Below are positions 50,323 through 58,872 of a stretch of 61,365 nucleotides of DNA, piece by piece; the first letter of the stretch is position 1, and each line of letters opens with the position of its first letter. The position numbers and the translations under genes are program-made. The stretch lies in the NCBI GenBank assembly GCA_029210695.1, contig JARGFH010000020.1, positions 1 through 61,365 on the forward strand. The letters run 5' to 3'. A model generated the notes under the pieces. It searched no databases and had not been told where the DNA came from. It saw only the letters and a list, made by a program, of their open reading frames with translations. Source of the DNA: Acidimicrobiia bacterium. GTDB lineage: Bacteria > Actinomycetota > Acidimicrobiia > Spongiisociales > JAHEDJ01.

Positions 50323-50779
50323 GCGACCGGTTGATCAGGAACTCGAGCAATCGACCGTCAAGTGGATGCAAGCCGGACTGGCCCTGATGGTCGTCCTGGT
50401 GCTGGCCTTCCCGGCCTACCGGCTGCTGGAACCCACCAACCGTGAGGAGGCGCGTCAGCTACTGACGGAGGAGCTGGCTGCGCAGGGCGAGGAACTGTTC
50501 GTCGGCCAGTGCGCCGCCTGCCACGGCGAAAACGGGCTGGACGGACAAATCGGTCCGTCGTTGAACTCGAAGCAGTTCCTCGAAGCCGCCACCGACGCCC
50601 AGATCATCAGCCTCGTCTCGGTCGGCGTCCCGGGCTCCCAGATGGGCGCCTACTCGATCGACTTCGGCGGTCCACTGACCCTGGAGCAAATCACGGGCAT
50701 CGCGACCTACTTGCGCTCGCTGGAAGAAGACGCCCCGGACAACCCGGACTGGCGAGCAGTCGTGGAACCGGGGAACTAG
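50315..50779 (+). CDS. Membrane-anchored monohaem cytochrome c
   Basis: A 154-aa protein with one N-terminal membrane span (about 19-36) and a class I cytochrome c domain: CAACH (C66-H70) and a likely Met ligand in GSQMGAY. It probably serves as the electron exit of complex 2, the role of cytochrome c1/f, toward oxidase or multihaem partners. ATG 50315 follows GAGGAC by eight bases, inside the end of the Rieske gene. Last gene of the second cluster. Confidence 0.9.
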   Translation: MGERPVDQELEQSTVKWMQAGLALMVVLVLAFPAYRLLEPTNREEARQLLTEELAAQGEELFVGQCAACHGENGLDGQIGPSLNSKQFLEAATDAQIISLVSVGVPGSQMGAYSIDFGGPLTLEQITGIATYLRSLEEDAPDNPDWRAVVEPGN

Positions 50780-51186
50780 TCGCGAGTTCCTAGTCGCGAG
50801 TTACTAGTCGCCCCCTCACGCGTTTCTCCCCCGCTGAAGCTCGCGACACGCGACCCTCTCTCCGTGAGGGGAGAACACGTCAACCCAAACCCGCGACCCC
50901 CAACGCGTTTCTCCCCCGCCGAAACGGGGGAGATGCCGAATCCACGAGGCAGAGGGGCCACCCGCCACACGCGACCCGCGACCCGCTCGAGGCAGAAGGG
51001 CACTCGCGACGCACAGCCCCCCTCCCCTCCAGTCGCTCCGCTCCCTCCAGGACTCCCCCCACTCCGTGAGGAGAGAACACATCAAACGACCCGCCACCCC
51101 CCAATGGGCACTCGCGACACGCGACCCGCGACTCGCGACCCTCTCGAGGCAGAGGGGGCCACCCGCGACCCGCGACCCGCGACTCG
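50780..51186. repeat. Dense mosaic of GTCGCG-type and other repeats, no gene
   Basis: About 400 bases without a gene. They hold many copies of CTCGCGACCCGCGACTCGCG-like words, two copies of CGTTTCTCCCCCGC, three of CGAGGCAGA-GGGGCCACCCGC-type words, and two near-copies of CTCCGTGAGG(G)GAGAACAC. The strand composition is strongly C-biased. Such a patchwork looks like repeated expansion or decayed mobile sequence. No T-tract terminator was seen. Confidence 0.7.
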
Positions 51187-51609
51187 CTACGCGTCCGTCG
51201 GGACCTCGTAGGGGTGGCCTTCGTCCTCAGGTGCTTGATACTGCTCGTCGTGTTTGACGACCAGTTGGTCGCTGCGGAATACGTCACCGTCCCAGGCGCC
51301 CTCGACGATCGCACCGACGCCCTCGCGGAACAGCTCCGGCGGAGCTCCCTCGTGCACGACGTGCACTTCATGGGCGCCGTCCGACACCGTGAACTCCACT
51401 CCGTCGGCGGTGGCCACCAGCGTCCCGGCTTCGACCTGACCGCCGAGTCGGAACCGCTCACCATCGGGGAATTGGGCCCTCTGCTCGACCGCCTCGTTGG
51501 GCGTCAAGTAGTAGACGAGGTTCTCGCCGAGGCTGAGAAACACCATCCATCCGATGATCACGACGATCGCTCCGATGGCGGGTAGTACGAACCAGCGATA
51601 TCGAGTCAT
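51187..51609 (-). CDS. ccmE: Cytochrome c maturation protein CcmE
   Basis: Periplasm-facing haem chaperone that binds haem covalently and hands it to CcmF. The 140-aa protein has one N-terminal membrane span (8-27) and the haem-binding motif HxxxY (H120, Y124, in VVKHDEQY), the type with His that is seen in Proteobacteria rather than the archaeal Cys type. It follows ccmD by one base. It is last in the ccmA-B-C-D-E unit. Confidence 0.92.
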   Translation of the reverse strand: MTRYRWFVLPAIGAIVVIIGWMVFLSLGENLVYYLTPNEAVEQRAQFPDGERFRLGGQVEAGTLVATADGVEFTVSDGAHEVHVVHEGAPPELFREGVGAIVEGAWDGDVFRSDQLVVKHDEQYQAPEDEGHPYEVPTDA

Positions 51610-51610
51610 G

Positions 51611-51724
51611 TCAGCCCTCCACCCGGCGGCGGACGCTACGCAAGCGCACCGTCAAAAACGCCGCATATCCGATCATGAAGCCGTACACCACTGTGTAGGC
51701 AACAACGACCCATCCGTTAGACAT
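51611..51724 (-). CDS. ccmD: CcmD-like small membrane protein
   Basis: A 37-aa single-span protein (MSNGWVVVAYTVVYGFMIGY and a basic tail RLRSVRRRVEG), starting at ATG 51724 and overlapping the ccmC stop by eight bases. Size, one span, basic C-terminus and position between ccmC and ccmE match CcmD, which releases holo-CcmE from CcmABC. Sequence similarity in this family is low, so the call rests on position. Confidence 0.75.
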   Translation of the reverse strand: MSNGWVVVAYTVVYGFMIGYAAFLTVRLRSVRRRVEG

Positions 51725-52442
51725 CACGCACCTTCTCGAGATTGGGAGCCGTGATAGCGGCACCGGCGGGGGTGGCATCAGCGGCGGCGGACTGTTCTTC
51801 GAGTTCTTCCTCGCCCCTGGCAATGGCCGTCTTGACGCTCATGAAAGCGAGATAGACCACAGTGAAGGCTCCGACGTTGCTGAGCAACGCCAGCAGGATC
51901 TCCCCATCGATCGGAGAGTCCGGTCGCACCACCGTGATCCCCTGGTGCAGCGTGCGCACGATGATCACCGAAACGTACGACAGCGGCACGAGGAAGAAGG
52001 CGACGATGCCCAGCACCGCGGATCTCGTCGCCCGCATGGCCGGGTCGGGAATGCTGCGGCGCAAGGCCAGGTACCCGAGGTAGACAAAGAACATGAGGGC
52101 GGTCGTCATCATGCGGGCGTCGCCCCAGTCCCAGAACGTCCCCCACACCGGGTAACCCCAGATCATGCCGGTCATGAGCGCCAGTGCGGTAAAGAACACA
52201 CCGACCGAAACGCTCGACTCGGCAATTCGATCGTAAACGGGCTTGCGTCTCGCCAGCCACAGGATCGAGGCGCCGAACGTCACGAGAAACGAGAGGTAGG
52301 CAAGCCACGCAGAAGGAACGTGGACGTACATGATGCGGGTGTATTCGCCCTGCAACTGATCGAGCGGCGCCTGGCCACCGAAGTAGAAGCCGACCAGAAC
52401 CGCCGCCAGGGCGGTCAACCCGAGTATTCGATGTCTATTCAA
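51717..52442 (-). CDS. ccmC: Haem handling protein CcmC
   Basis: Attaches haem to CcmE at the outer face of the membrane. The 241-aa protein has six spans and the tryptophan-rich haem motif WGTFWDWGDARM, flanked by His residues (VHVPSAW and RTLHQG). The extra C-terminal 35 residues are charged and Ala-rich. Its start overlaps the ccmB stop by four bases. Confidence 0.94.
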   Translation of the reverse strand: MNRHRILGLTALAAVLVGFYFGGQAPLDQLQGEYTRIMYVHVPSAWLAYLSFLVTFGASILWLARRKPVYDRIAESSVSVGVFFTALALMTGMIWGYPVWGTFWDWGDARMMTTALMFFVYLGYLALRRSIPDPAMRATRSAVLGIVAFFLVPLSYVSVIIVRTLHQGITVVRPDSPIDGEILLALLSNVGAFTVVYLAFMSVKTAIARGEEELEEQSAAADATPAGAAITAPNLEKVRDV

Positions 52443-53119
52443 CGTGAGGCCTCCTCGAGAAATCGGGCGGTCAGCACACCTACCACTGCCAGCCCGAGTA
52501 CCACGGCAAGTAGCAGAAGGATGGGAGTGAGGATACTTGACTTCTGCGCCAACGCTTCATACGTCTGTGATGCTCCGACGAGCAACGGGAGAGCCAGTGG
52601 TGCCACCAGCAGCGGTGCCAGCGTGTTGCGAGAGCGCAGACCGGCGGTGATACCGGAGGCGAGCGTGCCGATGAGCGCCAGGCCGACGGCCATCAGCACA
52701 AGGACCAGGATCAGGATCGCCCACCCGTCTACCGGGTCCGGGTTGTAGAGGATGATGGTGGCGGGAGCGAGCACTCCTTCGAACACGAGCAACAGGAGGA
52801 AGCTCGCCACCACCCTGCCTGCGAACTGCGCGGCCGGGTCAACGCCGAGCAACACCATCATCTCGCGATTGGCCGCGCTTTCCGTGGCCGACTGTCGAAA
52901 GGTGACCAGCATCCCGAACAGCAGGGTCACGACCCAGAACATTCCGGGTCCGATCGAGGCGATGAGGGGCCGGTCGGTTCCAATTGCCAGCGGAATGAGG
53001 AGCAGTGCAACCGCTCCAAACGGGATGGTGATGTTCAGGACCTCGCCGGTTCGGCCCTCGACCCGCAGATCCTTCAGAACGATCTCGTATGCCTGACCCC
53101 AGAACGATGGACCGCTCAT
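52439..53119 (-). CDS. ccmB: CcmB membrane component of the haem-release ABC complex
   Basis: Membrane subunit of the CcmAB transporter that frees holo-CcmE for haem transfer. The 226-aa protein has six spans and the CcmB pattern ALLLIPLAIG and GMLVTFRQ with the cytoplasmic NREMMVLLGVDPA loop. It is coupled by 4-nt overlaps to ccmA upstream and ccmC downstream. Confidence 0.92.
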   Translation of the reverse strand: MSGPSFWGQAYEIVLKDLRVEGRTGEVLNITIPFGAVALLLIPLAIGTDRPLIASIGPGMFWVVTLLFGMLVTFRQSATESAANREMMVLLGVDPAAQFAGRVVASFLLLLVFEGVLAPATIILYNPDPVDGWAILILVLVLMAVGLALIGTLASGITAGLRSRNTLAPLLVAPLALPLLVGASQTYEALAQKSSILTPILLLLAVVLGLAVVGVLTARFLEEASR

Positions 53120-53772
53120 CGTGACCTCCCCGCGATCACGGTCCCACCGGTCAGCTCATAGGTCGATTGCACCAGCGGCAACATGCGGTCGAGTTCGTGC
53201 GAAACGAAGACGGCGGCGCCGCCGCGCGAACGGACGTTGTCGACCACGGCGTCGACCAGCTGCGCGGCTTCCCGATCTAGTCCGGCGTGGGCCTCGTCGA
53301 GCAGCAGTAGATCCGGCCTGGTCAGAATCACCCTGGCGAACTCCACGCGTCGCTGCATCCCATGCGACGACTGCTCCGCCCGCCGGTGTTTCGCCCCACC
53401 CAGCCCGACCACGTCGAGCATCTCATCCACCCGCTCGTCTGTATGACCCGACAACCGGGCGACGAAGGAGAGGTTCTCACGCAGGGTCAACTGCGGGTAG
53501 AGCGCCGGCTGATGGCCGATGAGGGCGATCCGGCGCCGGATCGCATAAGCGGTCGATTCGCCCATCTCGGTACCGAACACCGCCACCGACCCCTCCGTCG
53601 GTCGCAGCAAAGTGGCCAGCACCCGCAGCAGCGTCGACTTGCCGGAACCATTCGGCCCGACGATCCCGGCTGCTTCTCCGGACGGCACCGCCAGTTCCAC
53701 GCCTTTCAATACCGGAACCCGGCCGTATCGAACGGCGACGCCGTGCAGCTGCACTGTGGGAGGTGTGGACAT
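53116..53772 (-). CDS. ccmA: CcmA ATPase
   Basis: ATP-binding subunit of the CcmABCD haem complex. The 218-aa protein starts at ATG 53772; upstream residues are not protein-like. Walker A is GPNGSGKST (39-47), the signature segment reads SHGMQRRVEFAR (normally SxGQxxR), and Walker B is LLLLDEAHAGLD. TACACT eight bases before the ATG marks a leaderless promoter for the whole ccmA-B-C-D-E unit. It diverges from ccmF. Confidence 0.92.
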   Translation of the reverse strand: MSTPPTVQLHGVAVRYGRVPVLKGVELAVPSGEAAGIVGPNGSGKSTLLRVLATLLRPTEGSVAVFGTEMGESTAYAIRRRIALIGHQPALYPQLTLRENLSFVARLSGHTDERVDEMLDVVGLGGAKHRRAEQSSHGMQRRVEFARVILTRPDLLLLDEAHAGLDREAAQLVDAVVDNVRSRGGAAVFVSHELDRMLPLVQSTYELTGGTVIAGRSR

Positions 53773-53780
53773 GACAGACG

Positions 53781-53786
53781 AGTGTA
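53781..53786 (-). promoter_or_regulatory. Candidate -10 box of the ccmABCDE unit
   Basis: TACACT on the minus strand, eight bases before the ccmA ATG at 53772; no ribosome site. Confidence 0.45.
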
Positions 53787-54042
53787 CGCCCGCAGCCCCC
53801 GGCGCCGAAACGCGCGCCCGGGTTGCCACCACCTGCTGCCTCCCGTTCATCACCTTCCTAGGTTTCCATGAGCTGGTTTCCACCAGGCAGGGCCCAAGGA
53901 CACCGGTGCGCGAGGACTTTGCGCTGTTGGTGTGTTTCCGATATACCCGTATCCTCTGGAATGAGAAACGGGGGACCGACCCTGAATCGCCGCTGAAACG
54001 GCTCATTCAAACGGTGATCCCCATGGAGGAAGGCACAGCACA

Positions 54043-56082
54043 ATGAACGCGACCCTCGGATATCTCTCGATCCTCGCCGCAGTGGTGGGAGCGCTCGGTA
54101 TCACCGTGCGGGGTTTCATCGCCATGCGAGATCCGGAGCGGGCGAACAAGGGGTATCTGGGGTTGCCCGTCATCCTGTTCTTGTCCGGAGCCGTCGGCGC
54201 AATATTCTTCCTGGAACTCGGGCTCCTCACCGACGACTTCTCGATCAAGTACATCGCCAACAACTCGTCATCCACCACCCCGTTTCTCTTCAAGTTCGCT
54301 TCGGGATGGGCATCCCTGGAGGGATCGATCGTGTTGTGGGGCCTGGTTCTGGCCGGCTTCACATTCGCCGTGTACGCGCGGTTCTTCCGTAGCCAAACCG
54401 GCGACCGGCTCGCAGCCGGTGCTCTGGCGATCATGGGTCTCATCTCCCTCTACTTCTTCGGGCTGATGGCCACGATCTCCGACCCCTTCGCCCGCTGCGT
54501 ACAAACGTTCAGCGACGGGGTCGGTTGCGTGACCGGCGAGAACGCGATTCTCGCCAACGTGATCTCCTCCCCGATCGAAGGGCGCGGTGCCAACGCACTG
54601 CTCCAGAACCACTGGCTCATGGCGCTGCATCCCCCAACGCTCTACGTCGGCTATGTCGGGCTGAGCGTCCCCTTTGCGTTTGCCATCTCGGCGCTCATCC
54701 TTCGGACGACCGGGGCGGACTGGCTGACCCGGACCCGTAATTGGACGGTGTTCGCCTGGATGTTCCTCACCGCCGGCATCGTGCTCGGTGGGCTCTGGTC
54801 GTATGAAGTGCTCGGCTGGGGCGGTTACTGGGCGTGGGATCCGGTTGAGAATGCCTCCTTCATGCCGTGGCTGGTAGCGACGGCCTTCTTGCACTCGTCG
54901 GTCGTACAGGCCAGGCGCGGGATGCTGCAATCGTGGAACTTCGTCCTCGTGATCACCACCTTCGCCCTCACGATTCTCGGTACCTTCTTGACCCGCTCCG
55001 GAGTGATCGTCTCGGTCCACAGCTTCTCTCAATCCGCCATCGGGCCGGCCCTGTTGATCTTCCTGGTGGTCGTGCTGCTGGGATCGCTCGGGCTCTTCGC
55101 CACCCGCGCCCACACCATCGCCTCTTCGCCCCGGCTCGATTCGCTCAGCAGCCGGGAAGGGGTGTTCTTGTTCAACAACCTTCTCCTGACGGTGTTCGCG
55201 TTCATGGTGCTGACCGGGACGCTCTACCCGCTCTTCGTCGAGGCGTTCTCCAACTCGACGGTGGGCGTCGGACGTCCATTCTTCGATCGCATGGCGATCC
55301 CGCTGTCCTTCCTCTTGTTGCTGGCGATGGGGATCGGACCGGTCTCGCCCTACCGGGCGGCGAGTGCCCGAGTCGTCTGGGAGCGGATTCGCTGGCCTTT
55401 CCGGGTGGCCCTCGGTGCCGCGGCGCTGGCCGTCGTGTTCGGCTACGGGAATTCGTTCCTGCTGCTCGGTGTCCTGACCGCGGTATTCGTCATGGGTGTG
55501 ATCATCCACAACCTCTACAACTCGGCCGGGATCCGGGCAGGCAAGCTCGGCATTGGACGGAGACAGGCTGCCGTACGGATCATGCGTGGCGACCCGCACT
55601 ACTGGGGCGGGCAGATCTCCCACCTGGGTGTCGCAATCCTGGCGCTGGGCATCGCCTTCTCTGCGAATTTGTCGGAGACGGCCACGATTTCTATCGACGC
55701 CGGCGACACCGTCAACTTCGCCGGATTCGAGGTGACCTATGAGGAGGCGTTCAGCCGGCAGGAACCCGGCCGGTTTGTCACCGGTGCAGACATCACCGTG
55801 ACCCGGGAGGGGTCGGTCGTCGGCAAGTACCAGCCACGCCTCAACCAGTACGGGAACACCCGCGAGTCCATCGCCACCCCGGAGGTCGACACAATGTTCA
55901 CCGGCGATCTCTACCTCTCACTCCGCAGTATCGATCCTTCCACCGTGGTCCTCGAGGTCTACTGGTTCCCGTTCATCTGGTTGATCTGGGTGGGTGGGTT
56001 CCTGGCGGCTGCGGCCGGAGTCTGGGGATTCGCAGTCAAGAAGCCCGAGCGGTCGATCGTGCCGGACGACACCCGTGTCTGA
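54043..56082 (+). CDS. ccmF: Cytochrome c haem lyase CcmF
   Basis: Ligates haem to apocytochrome CXXCH sites at the outer face of the membrane. The 679-aa protein has about 14-15 spans, the WWD-type motif WGGYWAWDPVENASFMPWL, the early FASGWASLEGS motif, and conserved His residues (LHPPTLYVGY, TAFLHSSVVQ). A large extracytoplasmic loop sits near the C-terminus. GGAGGAAGG precedes the ATG. First gene of the ccmF-H-I-G unit. Confidence 0.95.
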   Translation: MNATLGYLSILAAVVGALGITVRGFIAMRDPERANKGYLGLPVILFLSGAVGAIFFLELGLLTDDFSIKYIANNSSSTTPFLFKFASGWASLEGSIVLWGLVLAGFTFAVYARFFRSQTGDRLAAGALAIMGLISLYFFGLMATISDPFARCVQTFSDGVGCVTGENAILANVISSPIEGRGANALLQNHWLMALHPPTLYVGYVGLSVPFAFAISALILRTTGADWLTRTRNWTVFAWMFLTAGIVLGGLWSYEVLGWGGYWAWDPVENASFMPWLVATAFLHSSVVQARRGMLQSWNFVLVITTFALTILGTFLTRSGVIVSVHSFSQSAIGPALLIFLVVVLLGSLGLFATRAHTIASSPRLDSLSSREGVFLFNNLLLTVFAFMVLTGTLYPLFVEAFSNSTVGVGRPFFDRMAIPLSFLLLLAMGIGPVSPYRAASARVVWERIRWPFRVALGAAALAVVFGYGNSFLLLGVLTAVFVMGVIIHNLYNSAGIRAGKLGIGRRQAAVRIMRGDPHYWGGQISHLGVAILALGIAFSANLSETATISIDAGDTVNFAGFEVTYEEAFSRQEPGRFVTGADITVTREGSVVGKYQPRLNQYGNTRESIATPEVDTMFTGDLYLSLRSIDPSTVVLEVYWFPFIWLIWVGGFLAAAAGVWGFAVKKPERSIVPDDTRV

Positions 56083-56488
56083 TTCGATCCGCAAAATCGT
56101 GGCGGCCGTGGTGACCATCGGCCTGGCGGTCGTTGTCGTGGTCGGTCTCGTCCAGGGCGACCGTACGGATGAAGATCGAGCCCGGTCTATCGGCAGTCGG
56201 GTCAAGTGCCCGGTCTGCCAGGGCGTCGCTATCGCCGATTCACCGTCCGAAACTGCCAGGGCGATGATGGACGTCGTCGAAGAGCGAATCGCAGACGGGT
56301 GGTCCGACCGGCAGATCATCGACTACTTCTCCGAGCGGTACACCGACAGCATCGTCATCGACCCACCGTTCTCCGGGAACACTCTGCTCGTCTGGCTGCT
56401 CCCGATCCTGGCAGTAGTCGCAGGCTTCTTCATGATCTTCTCCCGGCGCAAGACGCCGGTGCCAAAAACCGATGAGGTGAAACAGTGA
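56075..56488 (+). CDS. ccmH: CcmH thiol-disulfide protein
   Basis: Reduces or presents apocytochrome cysteines for haem attachment. The 137-aa protein starts at GTG 56075 inside the ccmF end. It has an N-terminal span (8-26), the redox motif VKCPVCQG (C45, C48; LRCxxCQ family) and a second span near the C-terminus with a basic tail, the short CcmH form. A separate CcmI-like gene follows. Confidence 0.92.
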   Translation: MSDSIRKIVAAVVTIGLAVVVVVGLVQGDRTDEDRARSIGSRVKCPVCQGVAIADSPSETARAMMDVVEERIADGWSDRQIIDYFSERYTDSIVIDPPFSGNTLLVWLLPILAVVAGFFMIFSRRKTPVPKTDEVKQ

Positions 56489-57330
56489 GCAACTTCAACC
56501 AGGAGTCGTACGACCGAGCCGCCGCCCGCAAGGAACTCGCCCTGACCGATCTCGAAGAACTGGCCCAGCAGGTGGAAGACGGTGAGATCGACGCAGCCAC
56601 CGCGGCAGGACTCCGGAGCGGCTACGAGGCTGAACTTGGCGCGGCCGAGGCCGAACTGGCCACACTCGGCCCACCGCCAGCCCGCAAGAAGTCGCCCGCC
56701 TCGGCTCAGGCGCCGGGTTCGACCAAACGAGCTCCGAGCGAGACGGGGCAGCCTGCCGGGAAATCGAGCGACCTCAATACGCGCCTGCTGGTCGGCGCCG
56801 GAATTCTCATCGTCGCCCTCGTCGTGATTCTCATCTCGGTGCAGAATTCGGCACAGCCGGATCCGGCCGCGGTGGGCACCCAGGTGACAACCGCAAGCGG
56901 CGAGGGCCCCTGCGCGGAACTGGCCGGCGCGTTGACCAATCACTCCGACAACGGCTTTCGTCTGGCGCTGGCCGATTGCTACGCAGACGTCGGAGACGCC
57001 ATGTCGGCGATCGAGCATTACCGGGCCGTCGCCGAGGCCGAAGGCGCCACCGACGGCGAGGTAGCCCGGGCCAACGTGGGACTCGGTTTTCTCAACCTCC
57101 AAATCGGAGAGCTCACCAAGGCTGCCGACTACATGCGCCTGGCACTCGAGCGCGACGCCGCCAATATCGAAGCTCAGTACTTCCTGGGCATGATGCTGGT
57201 CTACGACCTCGGCGACCCGGCCGCAGGGGCCCCCTACTTGGAATCGGTACTCGCCACGCCCGATTTGCCGGAGACCGTGGTTCTCGAAATCCAGGCGGCG
57301 CTCGACGTCGCAGCGGGCGAAGGCTCATGA
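56485..57330 (+). CDS. ccmI: CcmI-like TPR protein
   Basis: Probably holds apocytochromes for the CcmF/H lyase. The 281-aa protein has a short cytoplasmic N-terminus with a zinc-ribbon-free, Glu-rich helix (1-60), a Lys/Pro linker, one membrane span (about 98-117), then TPR repeats (about 140-275: AIEHYRAVAEAEGATDGEVAR, then FLNLQIGELTKAADYMRLAL). This topology (cytoplasmic head, one span, external TPRs) is unlike the two-span proteobacterial CcmI, so it is named by context. GTG start overlaps the ccmH stop. Confidence 0.8.
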   Translation: MSNFNQESYDRAAARKELALTDLEELAQQVEDGEIDAATAAGLRSGYEAELGAAEAELATLGPPPARKKSPASAQAPGSTKRAPSETGQPAGKSSDLNTRLLVGAGILIVALVVILISVQNSAQPDPAAVGTQVTTASGEGPCAELAGALTNHSDNGFRLALADCYADVGDAMSAIEHYRAVAEAEGATDGEVARANVGLGFLNLQIGELTKAADYMRLALERDAANIEAQYFLGMMLVYDLGDPAAGAPYLESVLATPDLPETVVLEIQAALDVAAGEGS

Positions 57331-57929
57331 CCGATACCGACCTCGCCGTCGAGCCGACCCCGGACGCTCAGCAACGCAATCTCAAACTGTGGATAACCAC
57401 CGGCATCGCGGCAGTTGCGTTCATCGCGCTGGCGCTCGTGTTCAACAGCCGGTTCGGCGTTGACCCCCGGGTCGTCGAATCCCCGCTCATCGGGAAACCC
57501 GCCCCGAACGTCGAACTTGAGGTTCTCGAGCAGGACGCCATCTCCGGCCCCATGTCCATCTCGGAACTTCGCGGCAGTGTGGTTGTCGTCAACTTCTTTG
57601 CCTCGTGGTGCATCCCCGCCTGTCGCGACGAGCACCCCCATCTCACTGCGGCCGCCGCCGACTACGCCGACCGGGGCGCGCGATTCATTGGAATAGCCAC
57701 CAGCGACGCGCCGGACGACACTCGCAGGTTCCTGGACGCGCTCGGGTGGGGAACCAACTACACCTATCTCAACGACCCCGATGCCAGGGCCGGGGTCGAG
57801 TTCGGCACGTTCGGAGTTCCGGAGACGTTCGTGATCGACCGGGAGGGGCTCGTCACGCACAAATTCACAGGCCCGGTCACATACGATGAACTGGTGGTCG
57901 AGTTGGAGAAGGCGTTGGCGGGCTCATGA
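57327..57929 (+). CDS. ccmG: TlpA/CcmG-like thioredoxin-fold protein with CX3C active site
   Basis: Membrane-anchored thiol-disulfide protein, 200 aa, with one span (about 22-40) and a thioredoxin fold (from about 58). The position in the ccm operon matches CcmG/DsbE, which delivers reductant to CcmH and apocytochrome. The active site reads WCIPACRDEHP: C95 and C99 are separated by three residues rather than two. The cis-Pro motif GVPETFVID is normal. ATG 57327 overlaps the ccmI stop. Last gene of the unit. Confidence 0.87.
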   Translation: MTDTDLAVEPTPDAQQRNLKLWITTGIAAVAFIALALVFNSRFGVDPRVVESPLIGKPAPNVELEVLEQDAISGPMSISELRGSVVVVNFFASWCIPACRDEHPHLTAAAADYADRGARFIGIATSDAPDDTRRFLDALGWGTNYTYLNDPDARAGVEFGTFGVPETFVIDREGLVTHKFTGPVTYDELVVELEKALAGS

Positions 57930-58038
57930 TGGGGTGCCCGGGACACCTGGCCCCACGGTCGGGGAACTAGGCTCCTATGCGCCGCCGGAAGGTCGGACGA
58001 ACATGGGTCCGGCGTAGGATCCTGTAGGGGAGACAGGG

Positions 58039-58731
58039 ATGCAGAGAACAAACGAGCTGACACGCACGGTCCTGCGACTGGCCTGGTTGACTCTTTTGAC
58101 TCTCGCATGGGTGTTGTGGACGAGTCAGGCGGCCGCCCACGCCCAGGAACTCCCCGGACGAGATGATCCGTTCTGGAAGACCGACACCTGCCTCGGCTGC
58201 CATCAGCAGTCGGACTTGTCCGTGAAACTGCCATCCGACGAGACGCTGCGACTGGTCGTATATAGAGGCGAGTACGAAGATTCAGTGCATGGTCGAACAG
58301 GAGTGGCCTGCCGCAACTGTCATCTTGACATCACCGGTGTCCCTCACCCTGATCTCACCGCCGGAAGCCTGGTCGAGTTCTCAGAACAGCAAGCCAGCTC
58401 CTGCGAGATGTGTCACCGGGATCACTACGGCAAAGTGGCAGACGAACTGCATGAGGAGTCTGGTGGTTTGTTGTGCTTCGAGTGTCATGATCCGCACACA
58501 ACCGGCAGCACTGACTCGGTATCGACTGAGGTTCAAGCTTCCTGCAACGCATGCCACTCCGGGAGTATCGAGATTCCTGCACAGGGGATTCACGCCGCGG
58601 CCGAGGTCCCGGTCCCGGAGACCACGAGCGGTGTCACGATCCTGCTCATTCTCGGCGGGATCTTTGTCGGTTTCGTCGTCCTCGTCTGGTTGGCGACGGT
58701 GGCCTGGCGCGTTGTGCGCGATCGAAGCTGA
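58039..58731 (+). CDS. Pentahaem membrane cytochrome c
   Basis: An exported cytochrome with five CXXCH sites (CLGCH, CRNCH, CEMCH, CFECH, CNACH) in 230 aa. It has a signal peptide (about 1-36, ending AHAQ) and a C-terminal membrane span (about 196-220) with a basic tail, so it is anchored with haems outside. The five sites and spare His residues suggest bis-His coordination as in cytochrome c3/NrfH-like carriers. GGGGAGACAGGG precedes the ATG. It probably passes electrons from the quinol pool or bc complex to the decahaem lipoprotein. Confidence 0.9.
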   Translation: MQRTNELTRTVLRLAWLTLLTLAWVLWTSQAAAHAQELPGRDDPFWKTDTCLGCHQQSDLSVKLPSDETLRLVVYRGEYEDSVHGRTGVACRNCHLDITGVPHPDLTAGSLVEFSEQQASSCEMCHRDHYGKVADELHEESGGLLCFECHDPHTTGSTDSVSTEVQASCNACHSGSIEIPAQGIHAAAEVPVPETTSGVTILLILGGIFVGFVVLVWLATVAWRVVRDRS

Positions 58732-58872
58732 TCCGGCTCGGTCCCCTACGTTGCCTTGTAGCAATTCCCAAGCTCGTGCGCCCTTTCACATGGGTCGAAT
58801 GACCCTACGCGATTTGCGCGCGGATCCGTCATTATGTCGGTACACGAGTCGAGTAGCTCCCGGGGAGGAAGC

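Noticed and set aside
54268-55623. A 451-codon minus-strand open frame inside ccmF
   Set aside because: The translation is a His/Glu/Arg/Gly-rich low-complexity string without domains; ccmF on the other strand is unambiguous.
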